A stretch of DNA of 64,000 nt from Actinomycetota bacterium (GTDB lineage: Bacteria; Actinomycetota; Acidimicrobiia; Acidimicrobiales; Ilumatobacteraceae). The position numbers were made by a program, and so were the translations under genes. Below are positions 46,719 to 56,105 of this stretch, one piece after another (position 1 is the first letter of the stretch; each line of letters opens with the position of its first letter). The notes below the pieces were generated by a model. That model had not been told where the DNA came from. It made no database searches and saw only the letters and a program-made list of their open reading frames with translations. The stretch lies in assembly GCA_030645675.1 (NCBI GenBank), contig JAUSLQ010000207.1, positions 29,906 through 93,905 of the forward strand. The letters are read 5' to 3'.

Positions 46719-47276
46719 ATGAACCAACCAGTCGCAGTGCTCGACGCCGACGTGCTGGTGCCGGTGCTCGTCTGCGATCTCCTGCTCTCCATGTTCGACG
46801 CCGAACTCTTCCAGCCAGCGGTCAGCCCAACGATCTTGGCGGAGGTAGAACGAAGCCTGATCGCTGACTTCCCTCGCCTCGATCCAGATGGACTTCGTCG
46901 ACGAGTCGATGCCATGGCACGGGCGCTTGCCCTGCACGTTCACGACGTCACCCAAGAGAACGATGCGGCACTGGCCGGCATCAATCGCAAGGACCGACAT
47001 GTCGCCGCGCTCGCATTGACTCAGCACGCCGACCTGGTGGTGACCAACGATCGTCGGCTCCGACGAGAGATCAACGCGCTCAGCCTTCCCCTTCGAGCAC
47101 TTTCGGCCGACGAGTTCGTCCTGCGCCTCGTGCTCGACGACCGCACGCAGGTTGACGATGTCATCGACGAACTGGTCACCAAGCGACAGCGCAGACCGGT
47201 CACCCGCGCGGCGCTGCTCGACCAACTCGCCGTCGCCGTACCACGTGCCATCGCCGAGTTGCGGTCCACCGCTTGA
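46719..47276 (+). CDS. PIN domain toxin candidate
   Basis: VAVLDADVLVPVLVCDLLL...NRKDRHVAALALTQHADLVVTNDRRL. Confidence 0.88.
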   Translation: MNQPVAVLDADVLVPVLVCDLLLSMFDAELFQPAVSPTILAEVERSLIADFPRLDPDGLRRRVDAMARALALHVHDVTQENDAALAGINRKDRHVAALALTQHADLVVTNDRRLRREINALSLPLRALSADEFVLRLVLDDRTQVDDVIDELVTKRQRRPVTRAALLDQLAVAVPRAIAELRSTA

Positions 47277-47384
47277 CGCTCTCTTCGTTGCGGCACTCCT
47301 CGTCTCACAGGGGCTACCGAGTTCGACGATGCTGGACACCCTCTGAAGCTGAGTGCCCGTAGGGTCCAAGACGAAACGGAGTCA

Positions 47385-47579
47385 TCAACGAAACAGTTGT
47401 AAGATTGCCAATAGACCCAAGAGGATGGCGCCGAACCCGAACGCCCACCAACGACCCAAGTCGCCGGCGAACGAACTCGGAGTGCGCCGTCGTCGACGCA
47501 GGCCTGACCACCAAGCCAGACCGCAGGCGACTGCACATACTGCTAGCAGAACGGTGCTTTGTGAGTTAGATTTGGACAA
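47385..47579 (-). CDS. Small hypothetical membrane protein
   Basis: 64 aa, two hydrophobic segments; TTG start with upstream GGAG. Confidence 0.35.
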   Translation of the reverse strand: MSKSNSQSTVLLAVCAVACGLAWWSGLRRRRRTPSSFAGDLGRWWAFGFGAILLGLLAILQLFR

Positions 47580-48022
47580 CGTAGCTCCAGTTAAGTGTAT
47601 ATCCTCCGCCTAGGTCCTGGCCAGCCGTATATATATTCAGCGAGCTGGCCGCGACGAACCCCGTCATCACGGGTGTTCCACGCCAATGACACGGATTTAA
47701 TCTGCGAGCTCGATAGTCCTGGTACGAGGCTGGGAATCGACGCTTTGCCCCCGAACGCGATGACATGAATAATAAGCGATCCCGCCCAGCCGGAGCAAGA
47801 CGAGTGCCCTTGGGTACACGACCAAGCAGTCGCCACGACATCTCGACCAACTGCGGTGCCGCCAGCCACCGTCGCTATCCCACCGGCCACGGCACATCCC
47901 ATCCCGCCTGTTTCCGCGCATCCAACATTTCCTCCCAATCTCCTCCCAATGACAGAGGCAAATGGCGGTCACGCATGGTCGTTGGTGGACAATCCGAGCA
48001 CGGCAGAAACTTCTTGCGCATC

Positions 48023-48056
48023 GCTCTCTACCAGGTAATATCCCCTGGTAGAGAGC
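48023..48056. terminator. 13-bp perfect hairpin just 3' of tRNA-Arg
   Basis: GCTCTCTACCAGG-taatatcc-CCTGGTAGAGAGC; no T-tract, so terminator function is tentative. Confidence 0.5.
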
Positions 48057-48068
48057 CGATTTGCAGAG

Positions 48069-48142
48069 CGCCCCCGGTAGGAATCGAACCTACGACCTGC
48101 GGTTTAGGAAACCGTTGCTCTATCCGACTGAGCTACGGGAGC
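48069..48142 (-). tRNA. tRNA-Arg (anticodon CCT)
   Basis: Reverse strand GCTCCCGTAGCTCAGTCGGATAGAGCAACGGTTTCCTAAACCGCAGGTCGTAGGTTCGATTCCTACCGGGGGCG folds as cloverleaf; CCA not encoded. Confidence 0.95.
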
Positions 48143-48439
48143 GGGGATGGCGCGAAGTCTGGCGCGAGATTGGGTGCCGTCGGTCGGGCCGTCTGACCCG
48201 ACAGGCTAACGGGCCGGACCGGATGCTCCAGAGCCTTCGTGGGGTCTAGGACAACCGAGGATCGCTCGGCCCGCGTCCGGTCAGCACGCCGTCGGCGTTC
48301 GGCTGCGAATCGCCACATCGAAGGGTGTGTCACCGTCAAGAACGTCAGGCTCAGCCACCAGGACCTTCAGCCCTACCACTGCGCCGCTGCGAGGTGGACC
48401 GTGGGGGTGAGCCTCCAACGATGAGAGGGGTTGGTCTCG

Positions 48440-48868
48440 GTGACCAGAAACTTCATCACCGCCGCACTCAGCGGCGCGCTGCTTGTGGCCATGGTCAGCT
48501 GTGGAGACGACAGCGACAAGGGGACTTCGCCAGTGGTTTCCGACGACGCAACGGCGACGACTCTGGATGCAGCTGGCGCAAAGGCCGCGTACTGTGCCAT
48601 CGAAGCCAGCGTCGACGCGATGTTCACTGCGGCCTTCACAGGAATCGGACCACCGTCGGACGAAATATCGGCCACGGTCGCCGCTGCAGTCCTTGAGCAG
48701 TATGGGGACCAGGCCCTCGCCGCAGCCCCTCCCGAGATCGCCGACGATGTCGCCGTGGTCGTCGCGGCTACTGCGAAGATGGCTGAAGGCAATCCGGGAG
48801 CCTTCGACACGTTCATCGACGAAACGCAGGTGGCCGGCGACGTCATTGCGGAGTTCTGCGGGACCTAG
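48440..48868 (+). CDS. Putative lipoprotein
   Basis: GALLVAMVSCGDDSDKG lipobox; GTG start. Confidence 0.65.
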   Translation: MTRNFITAALSGALLVAMVSCGDDSDKGTSPVVSDDATATTLDAAGAKAAYCAIEASVDAMFTAAFTGIGPPSDEISATVAAAVLEQYGDQALAAAPPEIADDVAVVVAATAKMAEGNPGAFDTFIDETQVAGDVIAEFCGT

Positions 48869-48888
48869 TGAACCGAATGGCTCGGGCG

Positions 48889-49110
48889 TCAGTGCGCTGC
48901 GCGGGCTTTCGACACTGCGATCCCGCCGCACACGACAGCGACGACGGCCATCTGTGCGACGGCGCCGCCGTCCTGGCGGGTGATGGCCACGTATGCGGCA
49001 CCCACTCCGGCCAACGCCGACACTGACCCGAACACCCCGGCCAGCGAAGTGCGATGCGCGTCACTGACCTCGGCCGTGTCGAAGATCGTGTCGGTGGTGT
49101 CGGTGTTCAT
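48889..49110 (-). CDS. Small hypothetical membrane protein
   Basis: 73 aa with two hydrophobic segments. Confidence 0.5.
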   Translation of the reverse strand: MNTDTTDTIFDTAEVSDAHRTSLAGVFGSVSALAGVGAAYVAITRQDGGAVAQMAVVAVVCGGIAVSKARAAH

Positions 49111-49233
49111 GTCGGTGACCAGAGGTTCGGTGCTGCAGCGGCGGTCAGGGAAGGGACCACGCGTCCACCTCTGACATCGGCCGCCACATCACCTCACTTG
49201 AGCAGCTGTGACACGAAATGCCGACTCGGCGGT

Positions 49234-50013
49234 TCAGCCCGACGACTTCTGGTGCAAAACGTCCTGCGCCGACGACGCGAAGGCGGCCCCGGTGCCGAAC
49301 CACTCGCGCACCTGTGTGGCGAAGCGCAACGATTCTTCCTTCGACAGGTCTTCCACTCGGCTGAGATGAGCCATCGTCATCCTCACGCCATCGGGGTTCA
49401 TGCCGGCGATCGCGCGAGCCATCGCCATCGCCTCCGGCCACAGTTGCTCGGACGGCGCCACTCGCTGGGCGAACTGGATGCGGTGGGCCTCGCGACCGTC
49501 GATCACCTTGCCGGTGAGGATGATGTCCTTCGCCTGCGCGACACCCACCAGGCGGCTGAGCCTCGTGCTGGCACCCCAACCGCCGAGGCCGGAGCCCAAC
49601 CGGGCCAGGTGCCAGTCGCTGATCTGTGCGGTCTCGGCGACCACCCGCAGGTCGCAGGCCAGCGCCAGCTCGATCGCACCGGTGGTGCACACTCCGTCGA
49701 CGACGGCGATCGACGGCTTCAGCAGATCGTCGATCAGGTTGCAGAGCTTGTTGCCCGGGTTGCCTGGCGGGTGCAACCCGGCAGCGGCCTCCTTCAGGTC
49801 GTCGCCCGCACTGAAGCACGGGCGGCCATCGGCGCGCGGCGCGCCGGTGAGCACCACGCACCGCACCGAGTCGTCGTTGCGGGCACGCTTCACCGCTCGG
49901 GTCAGCTCATCGAGCACGCGGCCGTTGATGGCATTCATCGCCTCTGGGCGGTTGATCCGCAGGACCAGCACATGGCCGTCCTGTTGCACGTCGACCGGCG
50001 AGCCGTCAGGCAT
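49234..50013 (-). CDS. Enoyl-CoA hydratase/isomerase family protein
   Basis: VLRINRPEAMNAINGRV...CFSAGDDLKEA...KPSIAVVDGVCTTGAIELALACDLRV. Confidence 0.9.
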   Translation of the reverse strand: MPDGSPVDVQQDGHVLVLRINRPEAMNAINGRVLDELTRAVKRARNDDSVRCVVLTGAPRADGRPCFSAGDDLKEAAAGLHPPGNPGNKLCNLIDDLLKPSIAVVDGVCTTGAIELALACDLRVVAETAQISDWHLARLGSGLGGWGASTRLSRLVGVAQAKDIILTGKVIDGREAHRIQFAQRVAPSEQLWPEAMAMARAIAGMNPDGVRMTMAHLSRVEDLSKEESLRFATQVREWFGTGAAFASSAQDVLHQKSSG

Positions 50014-50911
50014 CTGCCTGCTCCGTCGGTCGCAGGGCCTGGCCGAGTGCCGCCCGGAACCACTGCTCGGAGCGGCGCAACGCCGCCGGATCGAGCGGTG
50101 GCGCACCGTGATACGCGCCCGGCACGTTGTGCAGCTCTACCGGGTTGCCGTCGGCCAGCAGCCGCATCGCGAACAGAATGCCTTCGTCGCGCAGCGGGTC
50201 GTGTTGGTGGGTGACGATGATCGCCGGCGGCAGGCCCGCCAAGCTGTCGGCCCGGGCGGGTGCCGCATATGCCGACGTGGCGCTGACGTCGCGATCCTCA
50301 CCCAGGTAGTGCAGCCACATACCCTCGGCGGCGCGCCCGCTGAAGCCGTCGTTCTTCCGGTACGTGCGCATGGAAGGTGAGTCGAGCCGGTCGTCGAGCA
50401 CGGGGATGCGCAGCGCCTGGGCAGCGATGTGCGGCCCGTTCGTGTCGCGCGCCCGCAGGCATACGGCTGCGGCGAGGGCACCGCCTGCGCTGGCGCCGGT
50501 GACGACGATTCGCTCGGCGTCGATGGCCAGGTCTGCCGCAGACGCGGCCATCCACTGCAACACTGCGTAGCAGTCGTCGAGGCCCGCCGGGAACGCATGC
50601 TCGGGTGCCAACCGGTAGTCGACGGCGACCACCATCGCCCGGTGCGCGAGCGCCGTCGCCGCGTCGTCGTACGAGAAGTCCTCGGGGCGCAGCAGGCAGA
50701 ACGCCCCTCCGTGGAGGTGCAGCACTGCGGGCAGCGGCTCGTGGGCATCGCGGGGGCGGTACGTGACCACCCGCACGTCTGGCCCGAACGCGCTGGGCAC
50801 CATGCGTTCGCCGATGTCGAGCCGGGCGCGCAACTCGTCGGTGACGGCGAGAAGATCGAGATCCATCGGCACGTTCCGGTCGAACGGCATCAGTTGCTGA
50901 GCGCGCCCCAC
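50006..50911 (-). CDS. Alpha/beta hydrolase (hormone-sensitive lipase-type)
   Basis: LHLHGGAFCLL, VVTGASAGGALAAAV. Confidence 0.9.
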   Translation of the reverse strand: MGRAQQLMPFDRNVPMDLDLLAVTDELRARLDIGERMVPSAFGPDVRVVTYRPRDAHEPLPAVLHLHGGAFCLLRPEDFSYDDAATALAHRAMVVAVDYRLAPEHAFPAGLDDCYAVLQWMAASAADLAIDAERIVVTGASAGGALAAAVCLRARDTNGPHIAAQALRIPVLDDRLDSPSMRTYRKNDGFSGRAAEGMWLHYLGEDRDVSATSAYAAPARADSLAGLPPAIIVTHQHDPLRDEGILFAMRLLADGNPVELHNVPGAYHGAPPLDPAALRRSEQWFRAALGQALRPTEQADA

Positions 50912-51066
50912 AAACCACTCCTCTGTCGATGAATCCCGACCGCAGACCGTACTCCGCCGGTCGCCGCGTACCGTCAGCCGGCGACGCCGGAATCGCACGG
51001 GGTCGCCCGCGACCACCGCCGTTTGACACACTTGTCAGCTCGCGCCCACGACAACGGAGATCCGCC

Positions 51067-51834
51067 ATGGCTTACGTCCCCACCCCCGACATCATCATCG
51101 AGCACGACGGCCCCGTCGCCATCATCACGCTGAATCAGCCAGAGCAGCGCAACGCGTTCTCCGACGCGATGCACGACGGCATGCAGGAGATCTGGACGCA
51201 CCTGGCCAAGGACCGCTCGGTGAGGGCGATCGTGATCACCGGCGCCGGCAAGGCGTTCAGCGCCGGCGGCAACATCCCCGGCTTCATCCGCTCGTACGAA
51301 GACCCGATCCACCGCGCCGAGTCGATGCGCGGCGCACAGCGCCTGCTCGACGCGATGCTGGAGTGCCCCATCCCGATGGTCTCCGCCGTCAACGGCCCGG
51401 CCGTCGGCCTCGGCTGCAGCGTCGCCACCTCGTGCGACGTCGTGCTGATCGCCGAGAGCACGTTCATGGCCGACACCCATGTGCCGATCGGCCTGGTCGC
51501 CGGCGACGGCGGCGCCGTGCAGTGGCCCGTGCTGATGGGAATGCTGCAGGCCAAGTACTACCTGCTCACCGGCGACCGCATCCCCGCCCAGAAGTGCGTC
51601 GAGCTGGGCCTGGCCACCTTCGCCGTGCCCGACGACCAACTGATGACGGAAGCACTGCGCATCGCCAACCGTCTGGCCGCCCAGCCGATGCAAGCCATCC
51701 AGGAGACCAAGCGGGCGTTGAACCTGCACATCCAGCAGGCCGTGCGCCTGGTGTCGCCGTTCGCCAACGCCGCCGAAGAGGCCTCGTTCAGCACCGACGA
51801 CATCCGCAAGACCATCGAGGGCTTCAAGAAGTAA
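51067..51834 (+). CDS. Enoyl-CoA hydratase/isomerase family protein
   Basis: ITLNQPEQRNAFSDAMHDGM, GAGKAFSAGGNIPGF. Confidence 0.92.
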   Translation: MAYVPTPDIIIEHDGPVAIITLNQPEQRNAFSDAMHDGMQEIWTHLAKDRSVRAIVITGAGKAFSAGGNIPGFIRSYEDPIHRAESMRGAQRLLDAMLECPIPMVSAVNGPAVGLGCSVATSCDVVLIAESTFMADTHVPIGLVAGDGGAVQWPVLMGMLQAKYYLLTGDRIPAQKCVELGLATFAVPDDQLMTEALRIANRLAAQPMQAIQETKRALNLHIQQAVRLVSPFANAAEEASFSTDDIRKTIEGFKK

Positions 51835-51839
51835 CCCGC

Positions 51840-53441
51840 ATGTCACCTCAGCGCGCCGACCAGCGGTACGGCACCATCCCGCGGATGGCACTCGCCGCTG
51901 CAGCGCGCTGGGGCGGGGTGCCGGCCGTCGTCGACGGCGAGGCCCGCTACACGTTCACCGAACTGGCCGAAGAGACCCGCCGCGTCACCGCCGCGCTCGT
52001 CGCTACCGGCGTGCAGCCCGGCGACCGCATCGCGCTGTGGGCACCGAATTCGGCGGCGTGGATCCCTGCCGCGCTGGGCATCCTCGGCGCCGGTGCCTGG
52101 CTGGTGCCGTTGAACACGCGCTTCAAGGCGACCGAGGCGGCGTACGTGCTGCAGAAGGCCGACGCACGGTCGCTGTTCGTCGTCGACGAGTTCATGGGCA
52201 CCGACCACGTGGGCGAGCTGCGCGCCGTCGACCCCGGCTTGCGGGTGCTGACCGACGTGGTGCGCATCCCCTCCCCCGGCACCCGCACGGGCGCAGCATG
52301 GCAGGCGTTCCTCGCCCGCGGCGACGGCCACCTCGCGGCGGGCGACGAGCGCATCGCCGCCGGCACCGCTGACGACATCTGCGACATCATCTTCACCTCG
52401 GGCACCACCGGCAAGCCCAAGGGCGTGCTGCTGCGCCACGGCGCCAGCCTGCGCTGTTACGACAGCATCAACATCGCCTATCGCCTGCACCAGGGCGACC
52501 GCCACCTGGTCACCACCCCGTTCTTCCACTGCTTCGGCTACAAGGCCGGCTGGATGCTCAGTCTCCTGGCCGGCGCGTGCACCTTCCCCGTCGCCGTGTT
52601 CGACGCAGACGTCGCGCTGGGCATCATCCAGAGCGAGGGCATCACCCACATCCCCGGGGCGCCCACCGTGTTCACCTCACTGCTGCATCACCCGCGCCGC
52701 GGCGACTACGACCTGTCGTCACTGCACACGGCAATGGTGGGCGCGGCCAGCATCCCCATCACCCTGCCCGGCGAGATGGTGCGCGATCTCGGCTTCCGCA
52801 CCGTCATGGCCGGCTACGGGCTCACCGAGAACCATGCAATCGTCGCGTTCAGCCGCCCCGACGACGCGGCCGACGAAGCCGCCCGCTCGGTGGGCCACCC
52901 GGCACCCGACATGGAGGTGCGCATCCTCGGCGACGACGGAACCGAAGTTCCCCAGGGGCAGCCCGGCGAGATCGTGGTGCGATCGTACGCCCAGATGTCG
53001 GGCTACTACCTCGACCCCGAGGCCACCGCCGCCACCATTCGCGACGGGTGGCTGCACACCGGCGACGTCGGCATCATCGATGACGCAGGCCGGCTGCACA
53101 TCACCGATCGCAAGAAGGACATCTTCATCGTCGGCGGCTTCAACGTGTCGCCCGCCGAGATCGAGTCGGAGCTGTGCCGCCTCGACGACGTGGCCCAGGT
53201 GGCCGTCGTGGGCGTGCCCGACGAGCGGATGGGCGAAGTGGGCTGCGCGTTCGTGGTGGCCAAGCCGGGCCACACAGTGGACCCGGCCGAGGTGCTGGCA
53301 CACGCCCGCGAGACGATGGCCAACTACAAGGTGCCGCGTGCGGTCGAGGTGGTGGACGCATTGCCCACCAACGCCACGGGAAAGGTCTTGAAGCACGAGC
53401 TGCGTGCCGCGTACACGGCGCGCCGGCGCGTCAGTGAGTGA
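51840..53441 (+). CDS. Acyl-CoA synthetase (AMP-forming), FadD-like
   Basis: IIFTSGTTGKPKGVLLRHG; YGLTENHAI; DGWLHTGDVGIIDDAGRLHITDRKKD. Confidence 0.93.
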   Translation: MSPQRADQRYGTIPRMALAAAARWGGVPAVVDGEARYTFTELAEETRRVTAALVATGVQPGDRIALWAPNSAAWIPAALGILGAGAWLVPLNTRFKATEAAYVLQKADARSLFVVDEFMGTDHVGELRAVDPGLRVLTDVVRIPSPGTRTGAAWQAFLARGDGHLAAGDERIAAGTADDICDIIFTSGTTGKPKGVLLRHGASLRCYDSINIAYRLHQGDRHLVTTPFFHCFGYKAGWMLSLLAGACTFPVAVFDADVALGIIQSEGITHIPGAPTVFTSLLHHPRRGDYDLSSLHTAMVGAASIPITLPGEMVRDLGFRTVMAGYGLTENHAIVAFSRPDDAADEAARSVGHPAPDMEVRILGDDGTEVPQGQPGEIVVRSYAQMSGYYLDPEATAATIRDGWLHTGDVGIIDDAGRLHITDRKKDIFIVGGFNVSPAEIESELCRLDDVAQVAVVGVPDERMGEVGCAFVVAKPGHTVDPAEVLAHARETMANYKVPRAVEVVDALPTNATGKVLKHELRAAYTARRRVSE

Positions 53442-53859
53442 CGGCGTCGCCGGAGACCGCGCGGAGCCGAGCGGCCAGCGCCGGCAGCATGCGGCAGGCG
53501 ATGGAGGGCGTGTTCTCCAGCAGCGAGTGGAACTCCTGGTTCGAGGCCACCAGCAGCGTCATCGGCGAGGTGGCGGTGACGGTGGCCGTGCGGTTGCCGC
53601 CGTCGAGCAGCGAGATCTCGCCCTGGAAGTCGCCGGGCCCGACGTCGGCGACGTGCACGCCGCCGCGGTCCACCGAGGCGGTGCCCGAGACGATGATGAG
53701 GAACTCGTGGCCGTGAGTGCCCTCGCGAGCGAGCACGGCGCCGGTCTGCACCTCCACCTCGGTCAGCAGGCTGCGCACCGCGATCAGCTCCTTGTCGTCG
53801 AGTCGCGAGAACAGGGGCACCTTCAGCAAGTGCTCGTCGACGTCGTGCCTGTGGCTCAT
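53431..53859 (-). CDS. Cyclic nucleotide-binding (Crp-like) domain protein without HTH
   Basis: HLLKVPLFSRLDDKELIAVRSLL...ADVGPGDFQGEISLLDGGNRTATVTA. Confidence 0.85.
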   Translation of the reverse strand: MSHRHDVDEHLLKVPLFSRLDDKELIAVRSLLTEVEVQTGAVLAREGTHGHEFLIIVSGTASVDRGGVHVADVGPGDFQGEISLLDGGNRTATVTATSPMTLLVASNQEFHSLLENTPSIACRMLPALAARLRAVSGDAVTH

Positions 53860-54056
53860 GGGGTCCCTCGTTGTGCTGGTGCCGGGCCAAACGCCGACGG
53901 TCGAACCTTCCCGAACGCCGACCGGAGCCTGTGCACGGACTGACATCGTCACAGTAGTCACCCGCCACTGCACAGTGGCGTCCTGGACGGCCACGACGAG
54001 TACGTTCGGATGGTTCGAGACGGTCGAGCAGGTTCGGGACAAAGGGGCAGCAGTCG

Positions 54057-55268
54057 ATGTATGACGTCATGCAAGGTGTAAGGGTGATAGAGGTGGCAGA
54101 GCACACGTTCGTGCCGGCCGCGGCCATGATCCTGGCCGACTGGGGCGCCGACGTGATCAAGATCGAACGCGTCGCCGGTGGCGGCGACGCCTCGCGCAGC
54201 ATGCGCGCCATCCAGCGCCCGGGCCTGAAGAGCAACCCCTACTTCGAAGCCGCCAACCGCGGCAAGCGCGGCCTCGGGCTGGACCTCACCAAGGCCGAGG
54301 GCCGCGACTACTTGAAGCAGCTGATCGTGGGCGCCGACGTGTTCATCACGAACCTGCGCGACGACGCGCTGGCCAAGCTGGGCATCACCGCCGACGACGT
54401 GATGAAGATCAACCCGACGATCGTGTATGCCAGCGGCACCGGCTACGGCCGCCGTGGCCCCATCGCCTCCGCCCGCGGGTTCGACATGCCGTCGTCGTGG
54501 ACGCGCAGCGGCTCGGCGTTCGTCCAGACACCCACCAACGGCGGCCCGCCGCCGAACCAGCCCGGCTCCGTGGGCGACCTCACCGGCGGCGCCACGCTGG
54601 CCGGCGCGATCTGCGCCGCGCTGTTCCGCCGCGAACGTACCGGCAAGGGAGCCGTCGTCGACCATGCGCTCTACCAGATGGGCACGTACATCATGAGCCA
54701 GGCGCTGATCCAGGCGTCGATGGGCTGGAAGGCCGCTGGCCCGATGCCGCCGCGCGAGGCGATGCCCGACCCGATGATGAACTGGTACAAGACCGGCGAC
54801 GACCGCTGGCTGCTGCTGTGCCTGCTGTACGACGCGTGGTGGGAAGACTTCGCTCAGCGGATCGGCCACCCGGAGTGGATCACCGACCCGAAGTTCATCG
54901 ACCCCACCGCCCGCGCCGCCAACTGCGTCGAGATGATCGCACAGCTCGACGCGATCTTCGCCTCGCAGACGTTGGCCGAGTGGGAAGAGCAGTTCGCCGA
55001 ACTGGAAGGCGTGTGGTCGCCGGCGAAGAGCCCGCTGGAAGTGATCGCCGATCCGCAGGCACTGGAGAACGGGTTCGTCACCCCGGTCACCTACCCCGAC
55101 GGCACGCACTACCTCACCGGCGCTTCGCCCGCGCAGTTCGACGGCCGCCCGGTGGGCGAGCTGCGCGCCTCGCCGAACCACGGCGAGCACACCGACGAGG
55201 TGATGCGCGAACTGGGGCTGTCCGACGAACAGATCGCCGAGCTGAAGGCACACGGCATCGTCATCTGA
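54057..55268 (+). CDS. CaiB/BaiF (family III) CoA-transferase
   Basis: MYDVMQGVRVIEVAEHTFVPAAAMILADWGADVIKIE...NRGKRGLGLDL. Confidence 0.93.
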   Translation: MYDVMQGVRVIEVAEHTFVPAAAMILADWGADVIKIERVAGGGDASRSMRAIQRPGLKSNPYFEAANRGKRGLGLDLTKAEGRDYLKQLIVGADVFITNLRDDALAKLGITADDVMKINPTIVYASGTGYGRRGPIASARGFDMPSSWTRSGSAFVQTPTNGGPPPNQPGSVGDLTGGATLAGAICAALFRRERTGKGAVVDHALYQMGTYIMSQALIQASMGWKAAGPMPPREAMPDPMMNWYKTGDDRWLLLCLLYDAWWEDFAQRIGHPEWITDPKFIDPTARAANCVEMIAQLDAIFASQTLAEWEEQFAELEGVWSPAKSPLEVIADPQALENGFVTPVTYPDGTHYLTGASPAQFDGRPVGELRASPNHGEHTDEVMRELGLSDEQIAELKAHGIVI

Positions 55269-55340
55269 CGGCGGGGAGCTCCAGCGACTCCGGACCGGCC
55301 GAGCCGGACGCACCGGCGGTGGCCGAATATGGTTCAGCGC

Positions 55341-56093
55341 ATGCGATTCGAGAACAAGGTTGTGTTCATCACCGGCGGCGCCATCGGCTTCGGCCGGGCC
55401 TTTGCCAAGGCGTTCACTGCAGAGGGTGCGGCAGTGGTCATCGCCGACATCGACGTCGACGCGGGTGAGGCCACCGCCGCGGCGCTGCGTGCAGACGGGG
55501 CGCGCGCCATCGCCGTGCGCTGCGACGTGAGCGACGAGGTCGCCGTGGAAGCCGCAGTGGCCCGCACGGTCGAGGAGTTCGGTGGGGTCGACATCCTGAT
55601 CAACAACGCCGGGCTGCACCTGCTGAAGTACAACCAGCCATTCGGCGTGCTGCCCCGCGCCGATCTGCGTGCGCTGTTCGACGTGAACGTCATCGGCATC
55701 GTCAACTGCACCATCGCCTGCCGGCCGTCGATGAGCGCTCGCGGTGGGGGCGCCGTGCTCAACATCTCGTCGATCGCCGGCTACATGAGCACCTCACCGT
55801 ACGGCGTCTCGAAGCTGGCCGTGCGCGGCCTGACGATCGCGCTCGCCACCGAGCTGGCACCGGATCGCATCCGCGTGAACGCGATCGCGCCGGGGCTGAT
55901 GGGTACGGAGAACGCGCTCGACGGATTGCCCGAGGAAATGGTGCGAGACTTCATCGAGAACCGCCAGCTGGTGCACCGTCTGGGCCTGATGGACGACATC
56001 GTCAACACCACGCTCTTCCTGTGTGGCGGGCAGGCCGGCTTCATCACCGGTGAAACTCTCAAGGTGGCCGCCGGCTACCCACTGTCGATCTGA
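55341..56093 (+). CDS. SDR family oxidoreductase
   Basis: FITGGAIGFGRAFAKAF, INNAG, YGVSKLAV. Confidence 0.92.
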   Translation: MRFENKVVFITGGAIGFGRAFAKAFTAEGAAVVIADIDVDAGEATAAALRADGARAIAVRCDVSDEVAVEAAVARTVEEFGGVDILINNAGLHLLKYNQPFGVLPRADLRALFDVNVIGIVNCTIACRPSMSARGGGAVLNISSIAGYMSTSPYGVSKLAVRGLTIALATELAPDRIRVNAIAPGLMGTENALDGLPEEMVRDFIENRQLVHRLGLMDDIVNTTLFLCGGQAGFITGETLKVAAGYPLSI

Positions 56094-56105
56094 ACGGAGC
56101 ACACG

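Noticed and set aside
47580-48000. Overlapping minus-strand ORFs at 47566-47850, 47591-47938 and 47697-47972
   Set aside because: Three frames overlap without RBS or recognisable domain; likely non-coding or decayed element DNA.
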